Source: Actinomycetes bacterium (GTDB taxonomy: Bacteria; Actinomycetota; Acidimicrobiia; Acidimicrobiales; Palsa-688). Taken from it: 6,815 nt of DNA. A program made the position numbers and the translations under genes. The stretch is from NCBI GenBank assembly GCA_021821705.1, contig JAKACE010000100.1, forward strand, positions 1-6,815. Reading direction: 5' to 3'. The notes beneath the pieces are model-generated. The model was not told the origin of the DNA, did no database searches, and saw only the letters and a program-made list of their open reading frames with translations. Shown in pieces: positions 1 to 6,323 of this stretch. Numbering within the stretch: position 1 is the stretch's first letter; each line of letters starts with the position of its first letter.

Positions 1-110
1 AGCCCTTCCTTGAGGTACCAGGCATCCGGCGCCCGGACGTCGGCGATGGCCCGGTGCAGTGCCCTCTCGGCCAGGGACCGGTAGGCCTCGACCTCGATCA
101 GCTCGGGCAC
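1..110 (-). CDS. Fpg/Nei-family DNA glycosylase, N-terminal fragment (cut by window edge)
   Basis: Only the first 36 codons are in the window. From a GTG at 110 the protein begins M-PELIEVEAYRSLAERAL and continues through a DAWYLKEG segment. Fpg/Nei glycosylases start MPELPEVE: after removal of the initiator Met, the N-terminal proline is the nucleophile that forms the Schiff base with the lesion, and the following Glu is catalytic. Both residues (Pro2, Glu3) are present. The PELIE form in place of PELPE, with a following APDAWYLKGG-like segment, fits an actinobacterial subfamily of these enzymes. The role would be excision of oxidised bases with AP-lyase activity in base-excision repair. The start is fixed by the absolute need for Pro2, and a TANNNT -10 element lies 6 nt upstream with no Shine-Dalgarno, suggesting leaderless transcription. 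It lies 66 bp after the cyclase gene on the same strand. The zinc-finger/H2TH half is outside the window, so the subfamily (Fpg or Nei) cannot be decided. Confidence 0.85.
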   Translation of the reverse strand, partial: MPELIEVEAYRSLAERALHRAIADVRAPDAWYLKEG

Positions 111-116
111 TCGCCG

Positions 117-122
117 ACCGTA
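117..122 (-). promoter_or_regulatory. Extended -10 element for a leaderless glycosylase mRNA
   Basis: On the minus strand the sequence reads TGG-TACGGT-cggcga-GTG. TACGGT fits the actinobacterial TANNNT -10 hexamer and is preceded by TG-N, the extended -10 signature. Exactly 6 nt separate it from the GTG start of the glycosylase, which would place the transcription start on the first base of the start codon. No Shine-Dalgarno-like sequence fits in this gap. I see no convincing -35 hexamer at 16-18 bp. Assignment is by motif and spacing only. Confidence 0.5.
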
Positions 123-176
123 CCAGCGCGCGGCACGCCAACGGGCTGCCAGGGTGCACTGACGACGCCGCGCTGC

Positions 177-2852
177 TCAGCAGGTGGCGTTGGCCACGGG
201 CCCCGGCCTGTAGCGTACGAAGCTCCCACGGCAGGTGGACTTGGCCTGGTACATCGCCGTGTCCGCATCACGCAGGATCTCCTCGGGACGCTCGTAGCCG
301 AGCGTGCTCATGGCGATACCGATGCTGGCAGTGACGACGACCGTCTCGTCCTCGATGTGGTACGGCTCGTTCAGGCTCTGGGAGAGCCTCCGGACCACCC
401 CCTCCACTGCCGCCGCGTCAGCGTTCTCGAGCAGCAGCACGAACTCGTCGCCCCCGAAACGGGCGGCCGTGTCGGTCTCGCGCACCTGGGACCGGATGCG
501 TTGGGCCACCTGGACAAGGAGCCGGTCGCCGTAGAGGTGCCCGAGGGTGTCGTTCAGGTGCTTGAAACTGTCCAGGTCGAGCCAGAGCACGGTGTACGAC
601 AAGCCCGGGCGCCTCTTGGCACTGGCCATCGTCTGGGATAGCCGGTCCAGGAAGAGCAGACGGTTGGCCAAGCCGGTGAGGCTGTCGTAGAGGGCCTGCT
701 GGCGCAGCCTCTCCTCGAGCTGGCGCCGGTCCGTGATGTCGGTGACGGCGCCCACCACCCTCACCGCCGGCCGACCCGTGCCCGGCACGGCCAGGCCCCT
801 CGTGAGCACCCAGCGGTAGGACCCGTCGCTGGCTCTCATGCGGTGCTCGCTCAGGAACGAAGCCGAGCTCCCGACCTTCACCAGCTCGAGCTGGGCCAGC
901 AGCGCCGGACGGTCCTCGGGGTGCACCCGTCCGAGCCATTCGGTCGCCTCGTTGCCCACCTGATGGTCGGCGAAGCCCAGCATCTGCTTCCACCTGCTCG
1001 AGTAGTAGATGGAGCCGGTTGTCAGGTCCCAGTCCCACAGCCCGTCGTTGGCGGCCTGGGCGGCCAGGGCGTACCGCTCCTCGCTCTCGCGAACGGCGTG
1101 CGCCATCTCCTTTTCCCGCCGGTAGGACAGGGCCAGGTCCTCGCCGCGCTGGCGAAGCGAACCGAGCAAGGACCGGTGGTCGAGCGCCTCGCTGAACAGA
1201 GCCGACCAGGTGAAGTGGGCCTCCTGGTCGAGACGGGTACTGACAGGCTCGGCGACGGCGAGGAAGCCCCAGTCCGTCGTGGGGCTCTGGACCGGGAACA
1301 CGCAGACCAGGCCGGTGCCCCCCACATCGAAAAGCTCCTCCGGCGGGAAGTGCTCGACCTCCCCCACCGCCTTGGCCAGCTCCAGCGAGCCGCCGCCTGC
1401 GTCGAAGGTGGCGACGACCTCCAAATTGCCAGGGGCGTCGTGGCCTGCTCCGGCGGGCACGCCCTGGCGCCCGGCACCGCCCTTCCATAGCGCCAGGGCT
1501 GCCAGGCGGACCTCGGTGCTCACCATCCAACGCAGGGACCTGGGGTCCTCGTCCCGGTTGTTGAGCAGGTCGAGGGTGATCTGGTAGTCGTCCCTGATGG
1601 CCTTGCGCAGCTCGTAGTAGGAGTTGTTACGGAAAGCGAGCTGGGCCTTGGTGAGCGACAGCGCCACCTGGGCGTTGCACTGGTGCAGGCGTTCGCGCAC
1701 CGCCGGGTCGTCACCGCAGGCCGCCGAGACCTTGGCGCTCAGCGCCGCTGCGAGCTCAACGAGGGCGGAGTGCGCCTCGCGCGAGGGGGCGTCGGCATAC
1801 AGGGCCTGGCACAGCTCAGTCAGCTCGACCAGGTCCCGGCCAACGGGGTCGCGGTCTTTGACCGCAGCGAAGAGCTCCGCCACCTCGCAGGCGCTGGTCT
1901 CGGCGTGGCTGCCCAGCTCCTTGCCCTGGCGGTGAGCGGCCGAGCGCATCGCCTCGAGGAACTCGGCTACCGGGTCCCCCCGTCGTGCCCCGGTGACCGG
2001 TTGGTCGCCCGAAGAGCAGCCGCAACTCTCGCGGGCGACGTAGGCCGTCGGCACGACGCGGCGCCCAGGGCGCACCTCCTCGCCCCTCACGGCCGCCATC
2101 ACCAGCTCGGCGGCCAGGGCCCCGATACCCTCCATGTCCTGGGCCACGCTCGACAGGGTCGGCGACATGAGAGCACAGTCGGGCTTGTTGTCGAAGCCCA
2201 CCACGGCCTGGGCCTCGGGAAGCCGATGGCCTGCAGCCTGCAGGCCCCGCATGAAGGCTACAGCATTGAGGTCGGTCGCTGCCAGCACCGCTGTCGCAGG
2301 CATCCCAGCGGCCAGGAAAGCCTCGACAGCGCCGACGACACCGTGCTCGAAGTTGTTGGTGGCCCGCAACAGCAGGCCCGGGTCGGCCTCGATGCCATGC
2401 TCGGCCAGGGCGGCGCAGTATGCCTCGTAGCGCTCGCGGATGTCGAACTGGTCGAGGCAGCCGACGAAGGCGATCCGACTGTGGCCGTGGGCGACGAGGT
2501 GGGCCACAGCCGCTCGGACGCCGCCCTGGTTGTCCGACACCACGGCCGGGCACGAGAAACCGGCCTCCTCGTTGCCGATGGCGACGACCGGCTTGCCTGC
2601 GGCACGCAGGTCCTCCAGGTAGGCGAGGGGGACGGCGTTGGCGATGGTCACGAACCCGTCAGCCGCCTGCCAGCCCACGTGGGCAAGGCGCTGCAGTGTC
2701 ACGCCCTGGTGGTAGCTGCGTCCCGTCCCGGCCGTCTGGACTGCGAGGACACGCCCGCCCTGGGCGGCGACGGCCCTGAGGATGGCGGCGATTATCGGGC
2801 CCTCGTAGGCCCCGGCGAGGTAGCCGGACAAGACGCAGATCGTTGGTCCCAA
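177..2852 (-). CDS. Soluble LacI-type sensor / GAF-like / PAS / GGDEF diguanylate cyclase
   Basis: Predicted to convert two GTP to cyclic di-GMP under control of a bound ligand. Domains (891-aa form): residues 1-285 a LacI/periplasmic-binding-protein-like sensor, beginning TICVLSGYLAGAYEG and ending in the family's RESCGC signature (Cys277, Cys279); about 295-440 helical, with an RNNSYYELRKAIRDDYQ segment; about 440-565 a GAF-like region (LVCVFPVQSPTTDWGFLAV); about 592-715 PAS; 719-882 GGDEF. The cyclase looks active: DSLTGLANR at 723, DLDSFK at 759, intact GGDEF at 800-804, and an RETD inhibitory I-site (791-794) five residues before it. There is no helix-turn-helix, signal peptide or membrane segment, so it should be cytoplasmic. 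The start chosen is TTG 2852, because AAAGGA sits 8 nt upstream. TTG 2885 would add 11 residues but has GAGGGG almost touching the codon. The gene lies downstream of dprA on the same strand. The ligand is unknown. Confidence 0.9.
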   Translation of the reverse strand: MGPTICVLSGYLAGAYEGPIIAAILRAVAAQGGRVLAVQTAGTGRSYHQGVTLQRLAHVGWQAADGFVTIANAVPLAYLEDLRAAGKPVVAIGNEEAGFSCPAVVSDNQGGVRAAVAHLVAHGHSRIAFVGCLDQFDIRERYEAYCAALAEHGIEADPGLLLRATNNFEHGVVGAVEAFLAAGMPATAVLAATDLNAVAFMRGLQAAGHRLPEAQAVVGFDNKPDCALMSPTLSSVAQDMEGIGALAAELVMAAVRGEEVRPGRRVVPTAYVARESCGCSSGDQPVTGARRGDPVAEFLEAMRSAAHRQGKELGSHAETSACEVAELFAAVKDRDPVGRDLVELTELCQALYADAPSREAHSALVELAAALSAKVSAACGDDPAVRERLHQCNAQVALSLTKAQLAFRNNSYYELRKAIRDDYQITLDLLNNRDEDPRSLRWMVSTEVRLAALALWKGGAGRQGVPAGAGHDAPGNLEVVATFDAGGGSLELAKAVGEVEHFPPEELFDVGGTGLVCVFPVQSPTTDWGFLAVAEPVSTRLDQEAHFTWSALFSEALDHRSLLGSLRQRGEDLALSYRREKEMAHAVRESEERYALAAQAANDGLWDWDLTTGSIYYSSRWKQMLGFADHQVGNEATEWLGRVHPEDRPALLAQLELVKVGSSASFLSEHRMRASDGSYRWVLTRGLAVPGTGRPAVRVVGAVTDITDRRQLEERLRQQALYDSLTGLANRLLFLDRLSQTMASAKRRPGLSYTVLWLDLDSFKHLNDTLGHLYGDRLLVQVAQRIRSQVRETDTAARFGGDEFVLLLENADAAAVEGVVRRLSQSLNEPYHIEDETVVVTASIGIAMSTLGYERPEEILRDADTAMYQAKSTCRGSFVRYRPGPVANATC

Positions 2853-2860
2853 TGGGCCCG

Positions 2861-2866
2861 TCCTTT
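2861..2866 (-). promoter_or_regulatory. Shine-Dalgarno site that decides the cyclase start
   Basis: The minus strand reads AAAGGA, then 8 nt, then TTG at 2852-2850. This is ideal spacing, and it favours 2852 over the upstream in-frame TTG at 2885-2883, where the purine run GAGGGG abuts the codon. The shorter form also puts the first beta strand (TICVLSG) right at the N-terminus, as in stand-alone LacI-type sensor domains. Confidence 0.5.
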
Positions 2867-2885
2867 GGCGCTGCGAGCGACCCAA

Positions 2886-3040
2886 CCCCTCGTGGGCCGG
2901 TAGCCCTTACACTTGTTGAATCGTCGCCGGCTCCTGGCGGTTTAGGTTTGGCAAGCAAGCACCCCTGCGCCGGCCGGACCGGAAAAGCACGAAGCCGCGT
3001 CGCGAGCGTCCCGCAACCTCCGGGCGCGCCGTGATGCTCC
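2886..3040 (-). other. Non-coding gap between dprA and the cyclase gene
   Basis: This 155 bp stretch holds no convincing gene. On the minus strand it contains a locally AT-richer segment around 2930-2965 (including CCAAACCTAAACC) in otherwise GC-rich DNA, and a small hairpin GGGC-TACCG-GCCC near 2896-2909. It probably carries the end of the dprA transcript and the promoter or leader of the cyclase gene. I see no clear TANNNT hexamer at a useful distance from the TTG and no GC hairpin followed by a T-run. A minus-strand frame that runs across it has no family character. Confidence 0.4.
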
Positions 3041-4366
3041 TCACCCAGAGCGACACCACCAACCACTGTCCTCGGTGACGAGACCGGCGCGCTCGAGCTC
3101 GTCCAGAGCCAGCAGGGCGGCCCCTACGGGGAGCCGACTGCGTTCGACAAGCTCATCGAGGCAGATCGGGCGTCTCGGGAACGCCTCCAGCAAGACACCC
3201 GCCAGGGCATTGGGGGCCAGGGCTGGCCCCGGGCCTGAAACGGGCACAGGAGGGTGCCTCCGTGCCCGAACGGTTGGAAGGCCGCAGCCCCGGTCCCTGG
3301 GGCCCAGGCCGGGGAGATCCAAGGCCTCGGGGAGCCCGGCGGCTGGGCACCCTCCAGCGGGCTGGCCCGAGCCGGCACCCCGGGCTTCGGCCGCATCGCC
3401 GGGACGGAACCTACCTGGTTGAGGCCATGCCGGCGAGCACGCGGACCGCTCAGCGGTGGGCTCGAGCAGCGCCAACACGTCGTCCGCCGAGGTCACCACG
3501 GCCGCCCCCGAGGCCAGGAGGCGGTTTGTGCCAGCCGAGGCGGGGCTGCGTACCGGCCCGGGGACGGCCGCCACCTCTTTGCCCGCCTCCAGGGCTGCGT
3601 CGACAGTGTGCCAGGAACCCCCCCGAAGATGGCTCTCGACCACCACCACCACCTGGGCCAGACCAGCGATGATGCGGTTACGGGCCGGGAACCTCCAGGC
3701 CTGCGCCGGCGACGCCGGGGCTGCCTCCGACACGACAGCGCCGCAGCGGGCGACCTCGGCCCACAAGGCACGGTGCCGACGCGGGTACACGACGTCGACG
3801 CCACTGGCGGCCACGCCGACGGTGGGGGCCAGGGCCGGCCGGCGCCCTGCGAGCGCGCCGCCGTGGGCAGCGCCGTCGATCCCCAACGCGAGGCCCGACA
3901 CCACGACGACCCCGGCGGCAACGAGGTCCCGGCCCAGCTCGTAGGCGACCGCCAGGCCGTCGGGGGTGCAACGCCGGGTGCCGACCACCGCCACCATCGG
4001 CGCCGCCGCCAGGGCGGCAGGGCTGCCGAGGACGAACAACGGCCCCCCAGGCAGCCGGCCGCCCCGGAGCGAGGGCGGGTAGCCCGGCCCGCCCGGCCAC
4101 AGCACGGTGATGCCGGAGCTCTGGCAGCGTTGCCACAGCAGCGCAACGTCCGTGCTACGCAGAGCCGCCTCCCATCCCTGTAGCCCACGTACGGCGACGC
4201 CCGCTGGTCGCGCCCGACCGCTCGAGACCAGTCGCCAGGCCCCGACCGGCCCGTGTGCTTCCACCACTCTTGCGACCCAACGCGGTGATGCGCCGGGCAG
4301 GCTCGACATGGCAAGCACGTAGGCCTGTGGCGGCAGCTCGGGGGTACCCGGGTGCGGCCCGCTCAT
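3041..4366 (-). CDS. dprA: DNA-processing protein DprA (RecA loader)
   Basis: DprA binds incoming single-stranded DNA during natural transformation, protects it and loads RecA. The Rossmann-fold core is complete: VVGTRR at 128-132, SGLALGID at 157-164 followed by AAHGGAL, VDVVYPRRH, FPARNRIIAGLAQ from 226, the GS/T..ALEAGKEVAAVPG block, and GTNRLL from 279. Upstream is a helical N-terminal region with YVLAMSSLPGASPRW. The last 60 residues (LLEAFPRRPICLDELVERS through LDELERAGLV) match the DprA C-terminal winged helix. Between these lies an unusually long linker, about 303-381, rich in Pro, Gly, Ala and Arg, which makes the protein 441 aa against a usual 360-390. The start is the ATG at 4366, overlapping the comM stop by ATGA. 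Only a weak Shine-Dalgarno (GGCGAG) precedes it, so translation is probably coupled to comM. Confidence 0.95.
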   Translation of the reverse strand: MSGPHPGTPELPPQAYVLAMSSLPGASPRWVARVVEAHGPVGAWRLVSSGRARPAGVAVRGLQGWEAALRSTDVALLWQRCQSSGITVLWPGGPGYPPSLRGGRLPGGPLFVLGSPAALAAAPMVAVVGTRRCTPDGLAVAYELGRDLVAAGVVVVSGLALGIDGAAHGGALAGRRPALAPTVGVAASGVDVVYPRRHRALWAEVARCGAVVSEAAPASPAQAWRFPARNRIIAGLAQVVVVVESHLRGGSWHTVDAALEAGKEVAAVPGPVRSPASAGTNRLLASGAAVVTSADDVLALLEPTAERSACSPAWPQPGRFRPGDAAEARGAGSGQPAGGCPAAGLPEALDLPGLGPRDRGCGLPTVRARRHPPVPVSGPGPALAPNALAGVLLEAFPRRPICLDELVERSRLPVGAALLALDELERAGLVTEDSGWWCRSG

Positions 4367-5901
4367 GGCTCGCCATCGCCCTGCGCGCCAGCGCCGGGCC
4401 CGAGCACATCCGACCTCAGGGCCAGGGCGGTCAGCACGTGCTCAGCGCCCAGCTCGCCGACATGGCCTCCGAGGTCGGCGACCGTCAGAGCCACGCGCCA
4501 GCACCTCACCAGGCCTCTGGCCGTGAGCCGGCCGGACGCCAGCCTGGCCGCCAGGACCTGCCTCGCAGCACGGCTGAGCGGCGCCCACCGCTCGAGCGTC
4601 GCCGCCGGCAGCTCAGCATTGGCGCCTACCCCGCGAGCGGCCGATGCCTGCCTTGCCAGCAGCACCCGGTGGGCCACGGTGGCCGAGGGCTCGGGCGTCG
4701 GCGCCCCGGCGCCACCGAGCAGATCCGCCACCGCCGGCCTGCCGATGCGCACCGTCATGTCGAAACGGTCCAGTAACGGGCCCGATACCCGCCGGGCGTA
4801 ACCGCCACGATGACGGTCGGGGCACGCACAGCTTCCGGGTGCTCCGTCACTGCCGCAACGGCAGCCGTTCATAGCGGCGACAAGGATGAACCGTGCCGGG
4901 AAGACAACGGTGGCACTGGCCCGGCTCACGACCACCCTGCCTTCCTCCAACGGCTGGCGCAGGGCGTCGAGCGAGGCCGGTGCGAACTCTGCCAGCTCGT
5001 CGAGGAAGAGCACGCCGTGGTGGGCGTTGCTGGCCTCGCCCGGCCGCAGCCGCGCACCTCCCCCGCCGACCAGGGCCACCGTCGTGGCGCTGTGGTGGGG
5101 GGCGCGGAACGGTGGGCGCCTGTCCAGGCCCTCGCTCCCCGGGTCCAACCCGGAGGCCGAGCGGACCTTGGCTACCTCGAGCGCCGCCTGTTCGGTGAGC
5201 TCTGGCAGTACGCCGGGCAACCGGGTAGCGAGCATGGTCTTGCCTGCGCCGGCGGCACCGACCATGAGGAGGTGATGGGCCCCCGCCGCGCACACTTCGA
5301 GGGCGTGACGGCCGAGGGCCTGGCCCCTCACCTCCGCCAGGTCGGGGCCCGGCGGTGCAGGACGGCTCGCAGCCGGGCTGGGCGGTAAAGGCCACGCCCG
5401 CACCCCACGCAGAACGGCAACGAGCTCGGCCAGGCTGTGAAACGGCCTCACGCACGGCCCCCGGACAAGGACGGCCTCGGCGGCGCACGCGCTCGGGACG
5501 ACCACCTCGGTGCGCTCGAGGCAGGCGACCAGTGGCAGGGCCCCCGGCGCCCGTCGCAACGAGCCGTCCAAGCCCAGCTCGCCGATGTAGGCGCGCCCTG
5601 TAACTGCGTCGACGGGGAGCTGGCCGTCCGCTGCAAGCGTGCCGACGGCTATCGCCAGGTCGAGCACTGAACCGGCCTTGCGCAGGGCCGACGGCGCCAG
5701 ATTGACGGTCACCCGCCGTTGCGGCCACCGCAGCCCGCTCGAGATTATGGCCGCCCTGGCCCGGTCGCGCGCCTCTCGGCATGAGGCATCCGGGAGACCG
5801 ACCACCCGGAAGCCGGGCAACCCGTTGCTAACCTGCACCTCCACCACTACGCGGCGCCCTTCGGCGCCCACGAGGGTGGCTGACGGGACCGTTGCCAGCA
5901 A
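4363..5901 (-). CDS. comM: ComM/YifB Mg-chelatase-like AAA+ ATPase
   Basis: ComM is a hexameric helicase that extends branch migration of the invading strand during transformation-linked recombination. The 512-aa product has the family's usual length and order: an N-terminal S5/LonC-like domain (LLATVPSATLVGAEG, then VSNGLPGFRVVGLPDA), the AAA+ Mg-chelatase core, and a C-terminal lid. Walker A is GAAGAGKT at 215-222, Walker B is LFLDE with D301-E302, and SGPLLDRFD supplies the arginine region. Four cysteines follow the sensor Asn (NGCRCG, then CAC). The TTG start at 5901 aligns with the family N-terminus and has GGAGG 4 nt upstream. The frame stays open to 6396, but that extension has no family resemblance and lies opposite the small plus-strand gene and the yraN end. 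The stop overlaps the dprA start by 4 bases. Confidence 0.93.
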   Translation of the reverse strand: MLATVPSATLVGAEGRRVVVEVQVSNGLPGFRVVGLPDASCREARDRARAAIISSGLRWPQRRVTVNLAPSALRKAGSVLDLAIAVGTLAADGQLPVDAVTGRAYIGELGLDGSLRRAPGALPLVACLERTEVVVPSACAAEAVLVRGPCVRPFHSLAELVAVLRGVRAWPLPPSPAASRPAPPGPDLAEVRGQALGRHALEVCAAGAHHLLMVGAAGAGKTMLATRLPGVLPELTEQAALEVAKVRSASGLDPGSEGLDRRPPFRAPHHSATTVALVGGGGARLRPGEASNAHHGVLFLDELAEFAPASLDALRQPLEEGRVVVSRASATVVFPARFILVAAMNGCRCGSDGAPGSCACPDRHRGGYARRVSGPLLDRFDMTVRIGRPAVADLLGGAGAPTPEPSATVAHRVLLARQASAARGVGANAELPAATLERWAPLSRAARQVLAARLASGRLTARGLVRCWRVALTVADLGGHVGELGAEHVLTALALRSDVLGPGAGAQGDGEP

Positions 5902-5905
5902 AGCC

Positions 5906-5910
5906 CCTCC
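5906..5910 (-). promoter_or_regulatory. Shine-Dalgarno of comM supporting the TTG start
   Basis: The minus strand carries a purine run GGGGAGGGG (5912-5904) with a GGAGG core 4 nt before the TTG at 5901-5899. This is the strongest ribosome-binding site in the window. Together with the family alignment it decides the start against the longer open frame. Confidence 0.65.
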
Positions 5911-5997
5911 CCTGTCCAGAACTGCTCCAGAAGAGGCCGCCGGCCGGCCACGAGCCGTCACCACCGTAGGCCAGGGGTCGGACGGTATCGTGTCGGC
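5911..5997. promoter_or_regulatory. Divergent promoter region of comM and the small plus-strand gene
   Basis: The 96 bp between the comM TTG (5901) and the GTG at 5998 must hold promoters for both directions. For the plus gene the -10 TATCGT is at 5986-5991. For comM, two minus-strand TANNNT hexamers are possible: TACCGT (5987-5982, overlapping the plus-strand -10) and TACGGT (5968-5963). These would give leaders of roughly 75 or 55 nt. No good -35 is obvious for either. Overlapping -10 elements would make the two promoters compete, but this is inference. Confidence 0.35.
5986..5991 (+). promoter_or_regulatory. -10 element for a leaderless mRNA of the small plus-strand gene
   Basis: TATCGT fits TANNNT and is followed by exactly 6 nt and then the GTG start. 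This is the same geometry as at the glycosylase gene. There is no Shine-Dalgarno in the gap. Motif and spacing are the only evidence; no convincing -35 is seen. Confidence 0.45.
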
Positions 5998-6291
5998 GTG
6001 CCCAGGCGAGCCCGCCCACGTGGCCGCCGCCCATGGCAGGCAGAGCAAGGCTCCACTTGGCGCGACCTCGGTGAGCTCATCGGTGACAGCGCCCTCGGAG
6101 CCGAGGGCGTCGAGGTCCGGCGGGTGCAGCCGGCCCAGGCCCTCAAGGCGTACCTCTGTCCCGGTTGCCAACAGGACATCGCCCCACGCACCGGTCATGT
6201 GGTGGTGGTGCCGGTCGCCGAGCCCGACCTGCGCCGGCACTGGCACACCTCCTGCTGGGTGATGCGTGAACGCCGCCGCCCGGGGCACTGA
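5998..6291 (+). CDS. Small CxxC...HWHxxCW putative metal-binding protein
   Basis: A 97-aa protein of unknown function. It has a basic N-terminus (MPRRARPRGRRPW), a variable middle, and a C-terminal module YLCPGCQQDI (Cys54, Cys57), TGHVVVVP, then DLRRHWHTSCW (His81, His83, Cys86). The Cys and His pairs suggest one zinc site. The combination of an MPRR-type start, CPGC, GHVVxxP and RRHWHxxCW matches a small conserved actinobacterial family that I recall only as hypothetical (sometimes labelled ATP/GTP-binding, without visible nucleotide motifs). The GTG start directly gives the MPRR N-terminus and carries a -10 hexamer 6 nt upstream. The gene diverges from comM and converges on yraN, so it sits in reverse inside the yraN-comM-dprA cluster. 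The basic tail and CxxC module could suit nucleic-acid binding, which is inference. It is the only plus-strand gene I accept in the window. Confidence 0.82.
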   Translation: MPRRARPRGRRPWQAEQGSTWRDLGELIGDSALGAEGVEVRRVQPAQALKAYLCPGCQQDIAPRTGHVVVVPVAEPDLRRHWHTSCWVMRERRRPGH

Positions 6292-6295
6292 CGCC

Positions 6296-6323
6296 TGAGC
6301 CGGCCCCGGCGGCCGGCCGCTCA
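6296..6323. terminator. GC-rich inverted repeat between convergent genes
   Basis: Between the stop of the small plus-strand gene and the stop of yraN lies TGAGC-CGGCC, a 5-nt loop CCGGC, then GGCCG, three unpaired bases GCC, and GCTCA. The inner pairing can also be drawn as a perfect 7-bp stem GCCGGCC/GGCCGGC (6299-6305 with 6311-6317). The repeat overlaps the yraN stop codon. It is placed as expected for a bidirectional terminator of two convergent transcripts. There is no T-run on either side, so it is not a classic intrinsic terminator; T-less hairpins are often proposed in high-GC actinobacteria. Confidence 0.5.

Noticed and set aside
1683..2903. A 406-codon plus-strand open frame antisense to the cyclase gene
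   Set aside because: Composition is typical of a high-GC shadow frame, with no recognisable domain, and it lies fully opposite a strongly supported protein. The same applies to other long antisense frames at 843-1490 and 3254-4183.
2941..2962. Short repeated words GGTTTAGGTTTGG and GCAAGCAAGC on the plus strand
   Set aside because: Only two imperfect copies of each in about 25 bp, without spacing or symmetry expected of an operator, CRISPR or iteron array.
2886..3040. Possible cyclic di-GMP riboswitch in the cyclase leader (CCTAAACC reminiscent of the GEMM-I second hairpin)
   Set aside because: The other conserved GEMM-I blocks (GGGCAAACC with the GNRA hairpin, GACGCAAAGCC, GGTAGC) are not found in the right order. 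A covariance search against RF01051 would settle it; no hit is expected.
2659..3066. A 135-codon minus-strand frame across the dprA-cyclase gap
   Set aside because: It overlaps the end of dprA and the beginning of the cyclase in another frame, shows no family signature, and has biased shadow composition.
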